A stretch of 33,445 bases of DNA from Pseudomonadales bacterium (GTDB lineage Bacteria; Pseudomonadota; Gammaproteobacteria; Pseudomonadales; Pseudohongiellaceae), in contig JAJDVS010000073.1 of assembly GCA_022825945.1 (NCBI GenBank), positions 1 through 33,445 of the forward strand, read 5' to 3'. The number at the start of each line of letters is the position of its first letter. Positions within the stretch are counted from its first letter, which is position 1. Below are positions 14,759 through 22,240 of the stretch, piece by piece. The translations under genes and the position numbers were made by a program. The notes below the pieces were generated by a model. The model worked only from the letters and a program-made list of their open reading frames with translations. It made no database searches and was not told the origin of the DNA.

Positions 14759-16951
14759 TCAGAAAGTGCCGCTTACCTTGAAATTGATCACCCGGCCGGA
14801 AGAGTTGCAGCGAAACTCCAGCTCTTCCAGCACGCCGGCGGAAACGCGCCCGAGATAGCGCAGTCGCTCGCGGCAGTTTTTCGGGTTGGACAGGCTCTGG
14901 CCTTCCAGGCGCCAGGTCAGGCCGCGGCGGTCGATATACTCCACGAACAGCGAACCCCTGGGGTCGCCGGAGGCGTATTCGATATCGTCGATATCGACCC
15001 GCAGGATATTGCCGTCGTGGCGGTTCATCCAGCGGCCGCCCCAGTTGAGATTCCACTGGGGAATGTCGTGGCGGAAGCCGAAGGAATTGAACCCCCGGGC
15101 CATGTTCTGGAAGCGCCGCTCATAGGCCAGGAAGGGGTCCATGATGCGGGAGTCCTCCACCGTGAGGCTGGCGGTGAGCAGCAGGTTGGGCAGGTCGAAC
15201 ATGCGCATGCGGACGCTGGCGTTGCCCCGGAATCCCCACATTTCGCCATCGCCGATATTGCCGTTGGCGGACTGGAGATTGTCTTCGTCCACGGTGACAT
15301 CGATACGCTCGATGCGGTCGTGGTGGGCGTGATAATAGACATTGGCGTCGAGTACGCCATAGTCGTTGGGGAGCCGGTACTCGGCGTTGAAATCGTATTT
15401 CCACAGCCATTCCTGACGCAGGTTGACATTGCCCGCCTGGGTGTTGGAATCGTCGTCCTGCTCGTCGTTGGCGGCGACGAAATCGGCAAAGCTCAATTGC
15501 AGCACCACGCGCTCGATGGAGCCGCGCAATTGCAGTTGCGGCGTCAGGTTGTAGCGCAGGTCGAGCTTGGGCTTGAGGAACTGGAAACCCCGGGAATTGC
15601 TCACATCGCCGCTCTGGGTAATCGTTGAGGTTTCCCACAGCAGGGTCGATTCCAGCGTCATGCGCGGACTGAGCACCCAGTTGTGGATGGCGAAAGGCTC
15701 GTAGCGCAGTTCTTCCACTTCGGAATTGGCGTTGGCGACGGCAACCGGCGCCAGCCCGCCCACCGCCGCCGAAGGCGCGCCGGTTCCGGCAAGGCCCAGC
15801 GCAAGGCTTGAGTCGAGCACTGTCCGGGCGCCCTCGGCGCCAAACTCAATATCCTGATTTTCGCCAATGTCGAAAGTCCAGGAACCGCGGACGATGCGCT
15901 CGGTAATCGTCGAATCGGTATTCAGGAACAGGTTCTTCTCATCGCCGCCCGCGAGCACGTCGAAGCGCTCGCGCAGGGAGGCGTTGTCGTTTTCATTGGC
16001 GATGAAAAGCACCTTGAAGCGGGAGTTGTTGCCGGTGAGGTACTCGTAGTCGCCGCCGATTTCCCAGTTATTTGACTCGGCCGGAATCTCCTCGCGCTCT
16101 ATGTCCTGTTCGTTGGGTTCGACCTTGAGATCGGTGATATGGCGCATCACCGAGGATGGCCGGTCATTGCGGCCGAACAGCGCATTCAGCCGGGCGCTGC
16201 TGCGATTGCTGAACTGGTAATCGAGATTGGCGCTGAGTTCGTAATTGGCGGCATCGGTGGTGCGCTCCTCCCAGATGGTGTCATTGGGGGAGAAGTCGCC
16301 AAGCACCGATTCTTCCCAAGTGGTCTGGTCCATGAAGCGCGGCGCGGCCTGGGCGCTGATCACATAGTTGAGGCCACCGCGCTGGCCGCTGAGTGCGAGA
16401 TTGCCGCCGGGGCGGTTCTCGTTGCCGATGTAGTTGTCCATGTTGAGGCCATAGGAGATGCTGGTGCTGGACAATTCCTCGAACAGCACCACATTGACCA
16501 CCTGGCCCGAGCCGCGCACGTCGAGCGAGCCGCTGGTGTCGCGGATGATTTCAATATAGTCCACCTGGGCTGCGGTGATGCGGTCGAGCACGCCGCTGGT
16601 GTTGTTGTTCTTGCCCGCGGTGCGCTTGCCGTTGATGAGGATTTCATTGCCGCCGCTACGACCGCCGCCGAAGCCGCGGCCGCCCCGGGAAACATTCGGC
16701 CCGCCTCCCGCTCCGCCGGAAAAGCCCCGGGGAGGCCCGCCGCCGGGTCCGCCCCTGGACTCCATGCCGGGAATGCGGTCGAGCATGTCCTGGGCGCTGA
16801 CGGGGGAATATTCCTCGAAATACGAGGCGGGATAGACCACGGTGGACTCTTCCCCCATATTGTCCTGGGCTGCGGCGGCGCCGCCGCGGCCGAACGCGAG
16901 GCCAGCGAGTGCGGCAGCGGTCAAGCGGTATCGAAATCGACCTGGCATCAT
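14759..16951 (-). CDS. TonB-dependent receptor with Gly-rich plug region
   Basis: About 730 residues from ATG 16951, chosen because GAGG lies 7 bases upstream and a signal peptide (RLTAAALAGLAFGRGGAAAAQ) follows. The plug begins YPASYFEEYSPVSAQDMLDR then IPGMESRGG and carries an unusual Gly/Arg/Pro-rich insert at about 70-105. It continues with GNEILINGKRTAGKNNNT and IEIIRDTSGSLDVRGSGQVVN, typical of a receptor plug. The rest is beta-barrel with many aromatic strand ends, finishing FKVSGTF with a terminal Phe. It is an outer membrane importer of unknown ligand. It stands alone on the minus strand, converging with the hydrolase gene and diverging from the gene at 17257. Confidence 0.9.
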   Translation of the reverse strand: MMPGRFRYRLTAAALAGLAFGRGGAAAAQDNMGEESTVVYPASYFEEYSPVSAQDMLDRIPGMESRGGPGGGPPRGFSGGAGGGPNVSRGGRGFGGGRSGGNEILINGKRTAGKNNNTSGVLDRITAAQVDYIEIIRDTSGSLDVRGSGQVVNVVLFEELSSTSISYGLNMDNYIGNENRPGGNLALSGQRGGLNYVISAQAAPRFMDQTTWEESVLGDFSPNDTIWEERTTDAANYELSANLDYQFSNRSSARLNALFGRNDRPSSVMRHITDLKVEPNEQDIEREEIPAESNNWEIGGDYEYLTGNNSRFKVLFIANENDNASLRERFDVLAGGDEKNLFLNTDSTITERIVRGSWTFDIGENQDIEFGAEGARTVLDSSLALGLAGTGAPSAAVGGLAPVAVANANSEVEELRYEPFAIHNWVLSPRMTLESTLLWETSTITQSGDVSNSRGFQFLKPKLDLRYNLTPQLQLRGSIERVVLQLSFADFVAANDEQDDDSNTQAGNVNLRQEWLWKYDFNAEYRLPNDYGVLDANVYYHAHHDRIERIDVTVDEDNLQSANGNIGDGEMWGFRGNASVRMRMFDLPNLLLTASLTVEDSRIMDPFLAYERRFQNMARGFNSFGFRHDIPQWNLNWGGRWMNRHDGNILRVDIDDIEYASGDPRGSLFVEYIDRRGLTWRLEGQSLSNPKNCRERLRYLGRVSAGVLEELEFRCNSSGRVINFKVSGTF

Positions 16952-17190
16952 TGCAAACCTCGGATTCCCGTTTCGCCAGAACCGCCCCCGGTTTGTGTCC
17001 GGCGCCAGAAATTTCACGGCAGTGGCGGGAGGGTGGCGCGATGGACCGTATTGCCTTGTTTCAAGGATGAATATTAGGTGAGAATGCGGCCTGATACTGT
17101 TACAAATTGTCCGAACCGATCACGAACACATGCTCTGGAGACGACTGCGCGCAACGCTTGCCCCTGGCGGCCCTGGGGGATATTCTGCCA

Positions 17191-17250
17191 AGAGCCTGCG
17201 CCACAGGAATTCGCTATCGTCGCACCCTTGGCCGATTGATTGAGGAGAAC
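17191..17250 (+). repeat. Half copy of the 13284 palindromic element
   Basis: GAGCCTGCGCC, then AGGAATTCGCTATCG, then CCTTGGCCGATTGATTGAGG follows the left half of the 13284-13450 element, with about 16 bases deleted. Its end supplies the GAGGAG ribosome site of the gene at 17257. Otherwise the gene-free stretch 16952-17256 holds no feature I can name. Confidence 0.7.
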
Positions 17251-17256
17251 GCAGCC

Positions 17257-17778
17257 ATGGCAATCACCGCAAGTACCGCCAAACGCGCGGGCCTGGCCGT
17301 TCTGGTCCTGGCCCTGCTCGCCCTGCTTGTCTGGACAAGCGCATATCCCCGGGACCGGACGCCGGGGTTCTATCTTTTCGGCAGCGCCGGAGACGCCTCG
17401 GTGGATGACTGGACCTTCGCCAATGAAGTGCCGCTGTGCGCCCTGCAGATCTATGCCGGCGGCTGGCGGCCCCATGCCATCAATCTGAACTGCATGGCTA
17501 CGCCAGCGGGGGAACTTTATCTGAGTTGTTCGGTCTGCGACAGCAAGTACTGGGCGAGCCACGTGGGGACCGATTCTCCCGGCAGATTGCGCCTTGAGGG
17601 CGTGGTGTATCCCGTGAAGGTAAACCGGATCACCGACCCGGCGCTGATGGACCAGTCCTGGACCGCGCGCATCGCCAAATTGCAGAGCTTCGGCAATGAT
17701 CCCTACAACCCGAGGCCGGCTGCGGACGCCGAGCGCCCGGACCACTGGTGGACATTCCGCGTTGAATCGCGAAGCTGA
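17257..17778 (+). CDS. Single-pass membrane protein of unknown function
   Basis: 173 residues. One N-terminal membrane helix (AGLAVLVLALLALLVWTSAYP) anchors a periplasmic domain with beta-strand character: PGFYLFGSAGDASVDDWTFA, ALQIYAGGWRPHAINLNCMA, ELYLSCSVCDSKYWASHVG, GVVYPVKVNRITDPALMDQ. The CSVC pair might bind metal or form a disulfide. The VYPVxVxRxTDP phrase recalls split-barrel flavin-binding folds, but the likeness is weak and I assign no function. GAGGAG lies 9 bases before ATG 17257 within a dispersed repeat. The next gene starts 17 bases after the stop, so the two may be an operon. Confidence 0.7.
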   Translation: MAITASTAKRAGLAVLVLALLALLVWTSAYPRDRTPGFYLFGSAGDASVDDWTFANEVPLCALQIYAGGWRPHAINLNCMATPAGELYLSCSVCDSKYWASHVGTDSPGRLRLEGVVYPVKVNRITDPALMDQSWTARIAKLQSFGNDPYNPRPAADAERPDHWWTFRVESRS

Positions 17779-17795
17779 CAGGAAGGAAAGCCCTT

Positions 17796-18740
17796 ATGAA
17801 CAGAATCCTTGCAAGACTTGCGCTGGCGGCGACGGTATCCGCCGCGGGCAGCGCATCCATGGCCCAGAACGACTGGGTGGAACTTGCCGTGCACAATTTC
17901 GGCGCTCCCATCAATACCATGTGGGCCGAAGGGGAATTATCCTTTGCCGACGATGGCACCATGGTCTATTGCAGCGCGCGGCAGGACATGGCCGTGGCGC
18001 CCGGTGACCCGAAAGACCTGTATATCGCCACTTTCAACCAGGAAACCGGCACCTGGAACACGCCGGTGAACATGGGCATGCCCGTCAATGCGGCGCCCGC
18101 CACCGATGTGGACCCCCTGCGCAAGGGCGATGACCGTGAGCCCTGGATCACCGCAGACGGCAATACCATCTACTTCAAGTCCGACAGGTTGGCGACCACA
18201 TCGCCGCAGAACAACAATGACATCTTCATCACCCGCAAGGTGAATGGCGAATGGACCGAGCCGGAACTCATGGGCTACCCTATCAGCACCGACGAAGGCG
18301 ATGAACATTGCCCGGCGATTCTGCAGGACGGCGAAACGCTTTGCTTTGCATCGCGACGGGCGGGCGGCTTCGGCGGTTCCGACATTTACTGCTCGCGGCA
18401 GGATGCCGCCGGCAACTGGATGGAGCCGGTGAACCAGGGGCCGAACATCAATACCGAAGGCGAGGAATTCCATTTCAGCCAGGCCGAAGACGGCACCGTG
18501 TACTTCACCTCAAGCCGCCCCGGGGGCTACGGAGGCATGGATATCTGGGGCGCCGCCGCCGAAGGCGCGGACAGTTGGGGGCCGGCCTTCAATCTCGGGC
18601 CACAGGTGAATACCGCGGGCGCCGACATGTGCCCGGCGCTGCCCCCCGGCCAGGAAACGATAACCTGGTTTTCCTCCCGGGCCGACAACAGCCTGGGCAA
18701 TATCGACATATTCTGGACCAGCAGGCTGAATGTTGACTAG
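17796..18740 (+). CDS. Secreted PD40 beta-propeller protein (TolB-like)
   Basis: 314 residues with a signal peptide (MNRILARLALAATVSAAGSASMAQ). It contains four or five repeated blades with the PD40 pattern: EPWITADGNTIYFKSDR, HCPAILQDGETLCFASRRAG, FHFSQAEDGTVYFTSSRPGG and CPALPPGQETITWFSSRAD. Between them are GGSDIYCSR, GGMDIWGAA and GNIDIFWTSR. Such propellers bind proteins or ligands in the periplasm; TolB and OmpA-linked relatives share them. The specific role is unknown. GGAAGG lies 8 bases upstream. The TAG stop is the first triplet of the palindromic repeat at 18738, and the sterol operon begins after that repeat. Confidence 0.85.
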   Translation: MNRILARLALAATVSAAGSASMAQNDWVELAVHNFGAPINTMWAEGELSFADDGTMVYCSARQDMAVAPGDPKDLYIATFNQETGTWNTPVNMGMPVNAAPATDVDPLRKGDDREPWITADGNTIYFKSDRLATTSPQNNNDIFITRKVNGEWTEPELMGYPISTDEGDEHCPAILQDGETLCFASRRAGGFGGSDIYCSRQDAAGNWMEPVNQGPNINTEGEEFHFSQAEDGTVYFTSSRPGGYGGMDIWGAAAEGADSWGPAFNLGPQVNTAGADMCPALPPGQETITWFSSRADNSLGNIDIFWTSRLNVD

Positions 18741-18800
18741 GAGCCTGCGCCGCAGGCTCCCAGGAAGCTCTGATCAAGTCAGAGCTTCCTTGCGGCACAG
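18740..18800 (+). repeat. Double-hairpin dispersed repeat, copy 2
   Basis: Hairpin one GGAGCCTGCG/CGCAGGCTCC (18740-18760); hairpin two AGGAAGCTCTGA/TCAGAGCTTCCT (18762-18790, 12 perfect pairs, 5-base loop). It is nearly the same unit as 8861-8921, same strand. It could act as a transcript end or mRNA stabiliser between the PD40 gene and the sterol operon. Confidence 0.85.
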
Positions 18801-18819
18801 GCTCTTGGGCCGTTACAAT
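18790..18819 (+). promoter_or_regulatory. Candidate promoter of the sterol operon
   Basis: TTGCGG (18790-18795), 18-base spacer, TACAAT (18814-18819). It starts at the last base of the hairpin repeat and lies about 65 bases before the first gene. It is the best promoter-like pair in the gap, but the -35 is imperfect. Confidence 0.35.
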
Positions 18820-18884
18820 AAAATCAATTTCAACGGCTTACCGCGACAGAAGAAATCGCGGACTGACAATTGCCAGGAAACAAG

Positions 18885-20036
18885 GTGAATACCCAATCTT
18901 CCCAAGCCTCCGATACGCCGCAGGCGGCGCCGGTGCTCATTACCGGCTCCGCCGGTCATGTGGGGGCGAATCTCGTGCGCCGGTTGCTCGATGATGGGGT
19001 CAGGGTGCGTGTGCTGCTGCGCGAGGAAGACAATAACGCCGCGCTGGATGGCCTTGCGGTGGAGCGCGCCTGGGCCGATATTCGCGACCTCGACGCTACC
19101 CGTCGCGCCGTGGAAGGCTGCCGGGGCGTATATCACGTCGCCGCCAAGATTTCCACTATCGACGGCGACCTCGCCCACCGCCGGGAAATCTACGAATGCA
19201 ATGTGCTCGGCACCCGAAATTTGCTCCAGGCCGCCCGGGAAGCCGAAGCCGGCCGGGTGGTGGTTACCGGTTCGTTCAGCGCCGTGGGTTACGATCTGGA
19301 CGACCCGTCCGCGCCCAGCGACGAAACCATGCAGTTCTACCCCATGGAACGCACCATGCCCTACGAGCGCAGCAAGACGCTGGTGGAACATGAATGCCTG
19401 CGTGCGGTGGCCAAAGGCCAGGATGTAATAGTGGCGACCTGTTGCGCGGTGGTGGGCGGCGCCGATTACTTCCCATCGCGGCTCGGCAGGACGCTGTGCG
19501 ATTACACCAATGGCAAGCTGCGGGCCTATGTCGATGGGGGCTTCGAGTTCGTTGCGGCAAGGGACATTGTGCAGGGCCACCTGCTGTGCATGGAAAAAGG
19601 CCGCAGCGGAGAAAAATACATCTTCAGCAGCCAGTACCTGACGATTTCCGATATTCTCGACCTCTACGAGGAAGTTTCCGGCATACCACGCCCGAACCGG
19701 CGGATACCCGCCAATCTCATGTACGTGTTTTCAGAGATTGCCAGTTTTTATCTGAGCCGCTTCCATCCGGACTTTCCCCAGCGCTTTACCCCCGGCGCCA
19801 TCCGGCTACTGAAGAAATGCCGCCACGCCAATCTGGCCAAGGCGAAGAATGAACTCGGCTACCAGCCGGGCAGCATCCGCGACGCCGTCCACGAGGCCTA
19901 CGCATTCCACTACCATCAGCGCAAGGCGATTGATAATCCCTCGGCGAAACCGCCCCGGGACAATGCGGCCTATGAGTCATTGGAAGATTCAGGGGAAGAG
20001 GGCTCAGCGGCGACAGCCAGCGAGGCACAGGCATGA
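18885..20036 (+). CDS. sdmB: SdmB-like NAD(P)-dependent sterol dehydrogenase / 3-beta-HSD-type reductase
   Basis: 383 residues from GTG 18885, preceded by AGGA at a good distance; TTG 18870 is an alternative. An extended short-chain dehydrogenase: TGSAGHVG (20-27) binds the dinucleotide and Tyr160-x3-Lys164 (YERSK) is the catalytic pair, with Ser in VTGSFSAVG. The C-terminal half has the substrate domain and a polar tail. It resembles HpnA-like epimerases and 3-beta-hydroxysteroid dehydrogenases. In Methylococcus capsulatus such an enzyme, SdmB, works with the Rieske oxygenase SdmA to remove a C-4 methyl from sterols by oxidative decarboxylation. The direct neighbour here is a Rieske oxygenase and the operon is sterol-specific, which supports this role; the gene symbol is by context and likeness. 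Confidence 0.75.
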   Translation: MNTQSSQASDTPQAAPVLITGSAGHVGANLVRRLLDDGVRVRVLLREEDNNAALDGLAVERAWADIRDLDATRRAVEGCRGVYHVAAKISTIDGDLAHRREIYECNVLGTRNLLQAAREAEAGRVVVTGSFSAVGYDLDDPSAPSDETMQFYPMERTMPYERSKTLVEHECLRAVAKGQDVIVATCCAVVGGADYFPSRLGRTLCDYTNGKLRAYVDGGFEFVAARDIVQGHLLCMEKGRSGEKYIFSSQYLTISDILDLYEEVSGIPRPNRRIPANLMYVFSEIASFYLSRFHPDFPQRFTPGAIRLLKKCRHANLAKAKNELGYQPGSIRDAVHEAYAFHYHQRKAIDNPSAKPPRDNAAYESLEDSGEEGSAATASEAQA

Positions 20037-21142
20037 ATCCTGCCGAAACGACAACAGCAGCGCCGCCACCGGACTTCGCGGAGGCCCGCGGCCTGCGACA
20101 GAAATCCCGGGCGGCGGGCATGTGTCCGGATTACTGGTACGCGGTGGAAGAAGTGCGCAATGTCAAACCCGGAAGCGTGGTGGAAGTGGTGTTCTGGAAA
20201 CGCTCCATTGCCCTTTTTCGCAGCGATGACGGAGAATTTCACGCGGTGGAAAACCGCTGCGCCCATCGCCAGCTCAAGCTGTCGCTCGGACAGGTGGATG
20301 ACTGCAAGCTGGTCTGCGCCTACCACGGCTGGAAGTACGATGAGCAAGGCCGGGTGGTGGAAATCCCCGACCTGTTCGGCCGCAAGGAACTGCCCGACAT
20401 CTCCATCCGCAGTTATCCGGTCAGGGTGCGTTATGGGCTGGTCTGGCTTTTTCCCGGCAATCCGGAACTCGCGGGGCAGCGCGGCATTCCCGAGATTCCC
20501 GAAATCGAAGGCAAGGACCGCTGGGCCTGCGTGCCCCTGGGGTTCACCTGCTCGGCTCATCATTCGATGATCATCGACAATGTGAGCGATTTTTCCCATG
20601 CCCACCTGCATCGCAAGTACCGCCCCTTCGACGGGGCCGAACTCACCGCCTGCGAAACCGTGGGTAACGACGTGCATCTGGAGTACGACTCCAGAGTCGG
20701 TCGCGGGCGCATCTCCGGCCTGTTTGTCGATCATGGCCGGCTCGATACCAACCACATGAAGCTGTGCTACCAGTACCCCTACCAGTGGTCCAATACCGAC
20801 AATGAAATCAAGCACTGGCTGTTTGTGCTGCCCATTGATGAGCGCACCACCCGGACATTTTTCCTGTTCTACTTCAAGTCGCTGAAAATCCCCCTGCTGC
20901 CGGTGCGCATTCCGCGCTTTGCCATGAAGACCCTGATGAAGATTTCCAACCGGCTGCTGATCGGCCCCCTGCTCGACCAGGACCGGGTTGCCGTGGAAGC
21001 CGAGCAATTCGGTTACGAGCAACATTGGGACGAGCCGGCGATTGAGGTCAATCCGGTGGTGGCGGCTTTCCAGCGGGTCACCGTGCGCAAGTGGCAGGAG
21101 TATCTTGAGCGGGAAGCCGGGGCCGGACATGCCGCCGCCTGA
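20033..21142 (+). CDS. sdmA: SdmA-like Rieske oxygenase (sterol C-4 demethylation)
   Basis: 369 residues. The Rieske 2Fe-2S site is C76-x-H78 and C95-x2-H98 (CAHR ... CAYHGWKYDE). The catalytic domain holds the mononuclear iron site DNVSDFSHAHLH (182-193), and LDQDRVAVEAEQ probably gives the third ligand. The enzyme family hydroxylates unactivated carbons using electrons from a ferredoxin system. Placed between an SdmB-like dehydrogenase and sterol genes, it most likely oxidises the C-4 methyl of the sterol, the bacterial route that replaces eukaryotic ERG25. Its ATG overlaps the previous stop (ATGA), a sign of translational coupling. No reductase gene is nearby. Its symbol is by context; a general ring-hydroxylating dioxygenase cannot be excluded. 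Confidence 0.8.
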   Translation: MNPAETTTAAPPPDFAEARGLRQKSRAAGMCPDYWYAVEEVRNVKPGSVVEVVFWKRSIALFRSDDGEFHAVENRCAHRQLKLSLGQVDDCKLVCAYHGWKYDEQGRVVEIPDLFGRKELPDISIRSYPVRVRYGLVWLFPGNPELAGQRGIPEIPEIEGKDRWACVPLGFTCSAHHSMIIDNVSDFSHAHLHRKYRPFDGAELTACETVGNDVHLEYDSRVGRGRISGLFVDHGRLDTNHMKLCYQYPYQWSNTDNEIKHWLFVLPIDERTTRTFFLFYFKSLKIPLLPVRIPRFAMKTLMKISNRLLIGPLLDQDRVAVEAEQFGYEQHWDEPAIEVNPVVAAFQRVTVRKWQEYLEREAGAGHAAA

Positions 21143-22232
21143 TTCGCCATTCGCCGCCGGCATGTTTTCGGCGGCGACCCTGCTGCAAGCCGCGCTGATG
21201 CTGCTTGGCTTCATCGCCTTCCTCTTTGCCGGTTCCCGGCTGTTGCCGGGGCGCGAACTCATGCTGCGCGACGCGGATGGCGCGAGCCGGCCATGCAAGC
21301 TCAATGGCCTGCATCTGTTCCTGCTGAGTTTCGCCCTGGCAGGCCTTGCGGGATATTTCGGCTGGTTTTCGCTGGCGATGCTGTACAGCCATTTCCCGGC
21401 GCTGTTCGTGATGGCCAATGTTTTCGCCTTTGCCTTTGCCGGCTGGCTGTACTGGCGCGGCGCGAAGGCGCCGGGGGCGCCGGCGGGATTCTGGCGCGGC
21501 TATTTTTTCGGCAGGGAACTGAACCCCTCGTGCCTGGGCATTGATCTGAAAATGTTCAGCTATCGCCCCTCGCTGATCGGGCTGGCGCTGTTCAATGCCT
21601 CTTTCGCCGTGGTGCAGTACGAAACCCATGGCGAACTCAGCCTGGCCATGGTCTTGTATCAGCTTTTCACCTTTCTCTATGTCTTCAATTACTTCCAGTT
21701 CGAGCACGGCATGATTCACACTTGGGACATCGTCGCCGAACGTTTCGGCTGGATGCTTGTCTGGGGCGACTATGTGCTCGTGCCCTTCTTCTACTGCATC
21801 ACCGGCTGGTGGCTGGTGGACGCCACCGGGCCCGCCCTGCCGGCGCCCGCGGCTGCCGGGCTGGTGCTGCTGTTTCTGTTCGGCTTCTGGCTGTTTCGCG
21901 GCGCCAACGGGCAAAAGCACCGTTTCAGGCAGGATCCGGCCACCCGCATCTGGGGCAAGCCCGCCGAATCACTCGACGGGCGGCTGCTGGTTTCGGGATT
22001 CTGGGGCATTGGCAGGCACCTGAACTACACCGGCGAAATCTGCGTGTATCTGGCCTTCACCCTCACCGCGGGATTCGCCTCGCTTGTGCCCCTGCTGCTG
22101 CCGGCATGGCTGGCGGCATTGCTGTCCCACCGCTGCCTGCGCGACGAGCGCCGCTGCCACGCCAAGTACGGCGAGCTCTGGGAGCGCTACACCCGGCGGG
22201 CGCGGTTCGCCATGCTGCCCTTTGTCTATTGA
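21129..22232 (+). CDS. Sterol reductase, ERG4/ERG24/DHCR7 family (probable C-14 reductase)
   Basis: 367 residues from ATG 21129, overlapping the Rieske gene by 14 bases. It is a multi-helix membrane protein. Family motifs are clear: CKLNGLHLFLLS, FFGRELNPSCLGIDLKMF, HTWDIVAERFGWMLVWGDYV, FRGANGQKHRFRQDP, LLVSGFWGIGRHLNYTGE and HRCLRDERRCHAKYGELWER, the last two lining the NADPH and sterol pocket in eukaryotic relatives. It reduces a sterol-nucleus double bond with NADPH. After CYP51 creates a C14-C15 double bond, a C-14 reductase is needed, so this role is favoured. Some motifs (SGFWG, CLRDE) look more like DHCR7, the C-7 reductase, so the exact bond is uncertain. Confidence 0.88.
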   Translation: MPPPDSPFAAGMFSAATLLQAALMLLGFIAFLFAGSRLLPGRELMLRDADGASRPCKLNGLHLFLLSFALAGLAGYFGWFSLAMLYSHFPALFVMANVFAFAFAGWLYWRGAKAPGAPAGFWRGYFFGRELNPSCLGIDLKMFSYRPSLIGLALFNASFAVVQYETHGELSLAMVLYQLFTFLYVFNYFQFEHGMIHTWDIVAERFGWMLVWGDYVLVPFFYCITGWWLVDATGPALPAPAAAGLVLLFLFGFWLFRGANGQKHRFRQDPATRIWGKPAESLDGRLLVSGFWGIGRHLNYTGEICVYLAFTLTAGFASLVPLLLPAWLAALLSHRCLRDERRCHAKYGELWERYTRRARFAMLPFVY

Positions 22233-22240
22233 GAGCCGCA

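Noticed and set aside
20988-21128. Upstream extension of the sterol reductase frame
   Set aside because: It lies inside the Rieske gene and adds a non-hydrophobic stretch; ATG 21129 fits the operon overlaps.
19970-21418. 482-codon open frame on the minus strand opposite sdmA
   Set aside because: It lies opposite a Rieske oxygenase with all metal ligands; the antisense protein shows no family motif. High GC makes long antisense frames common here.
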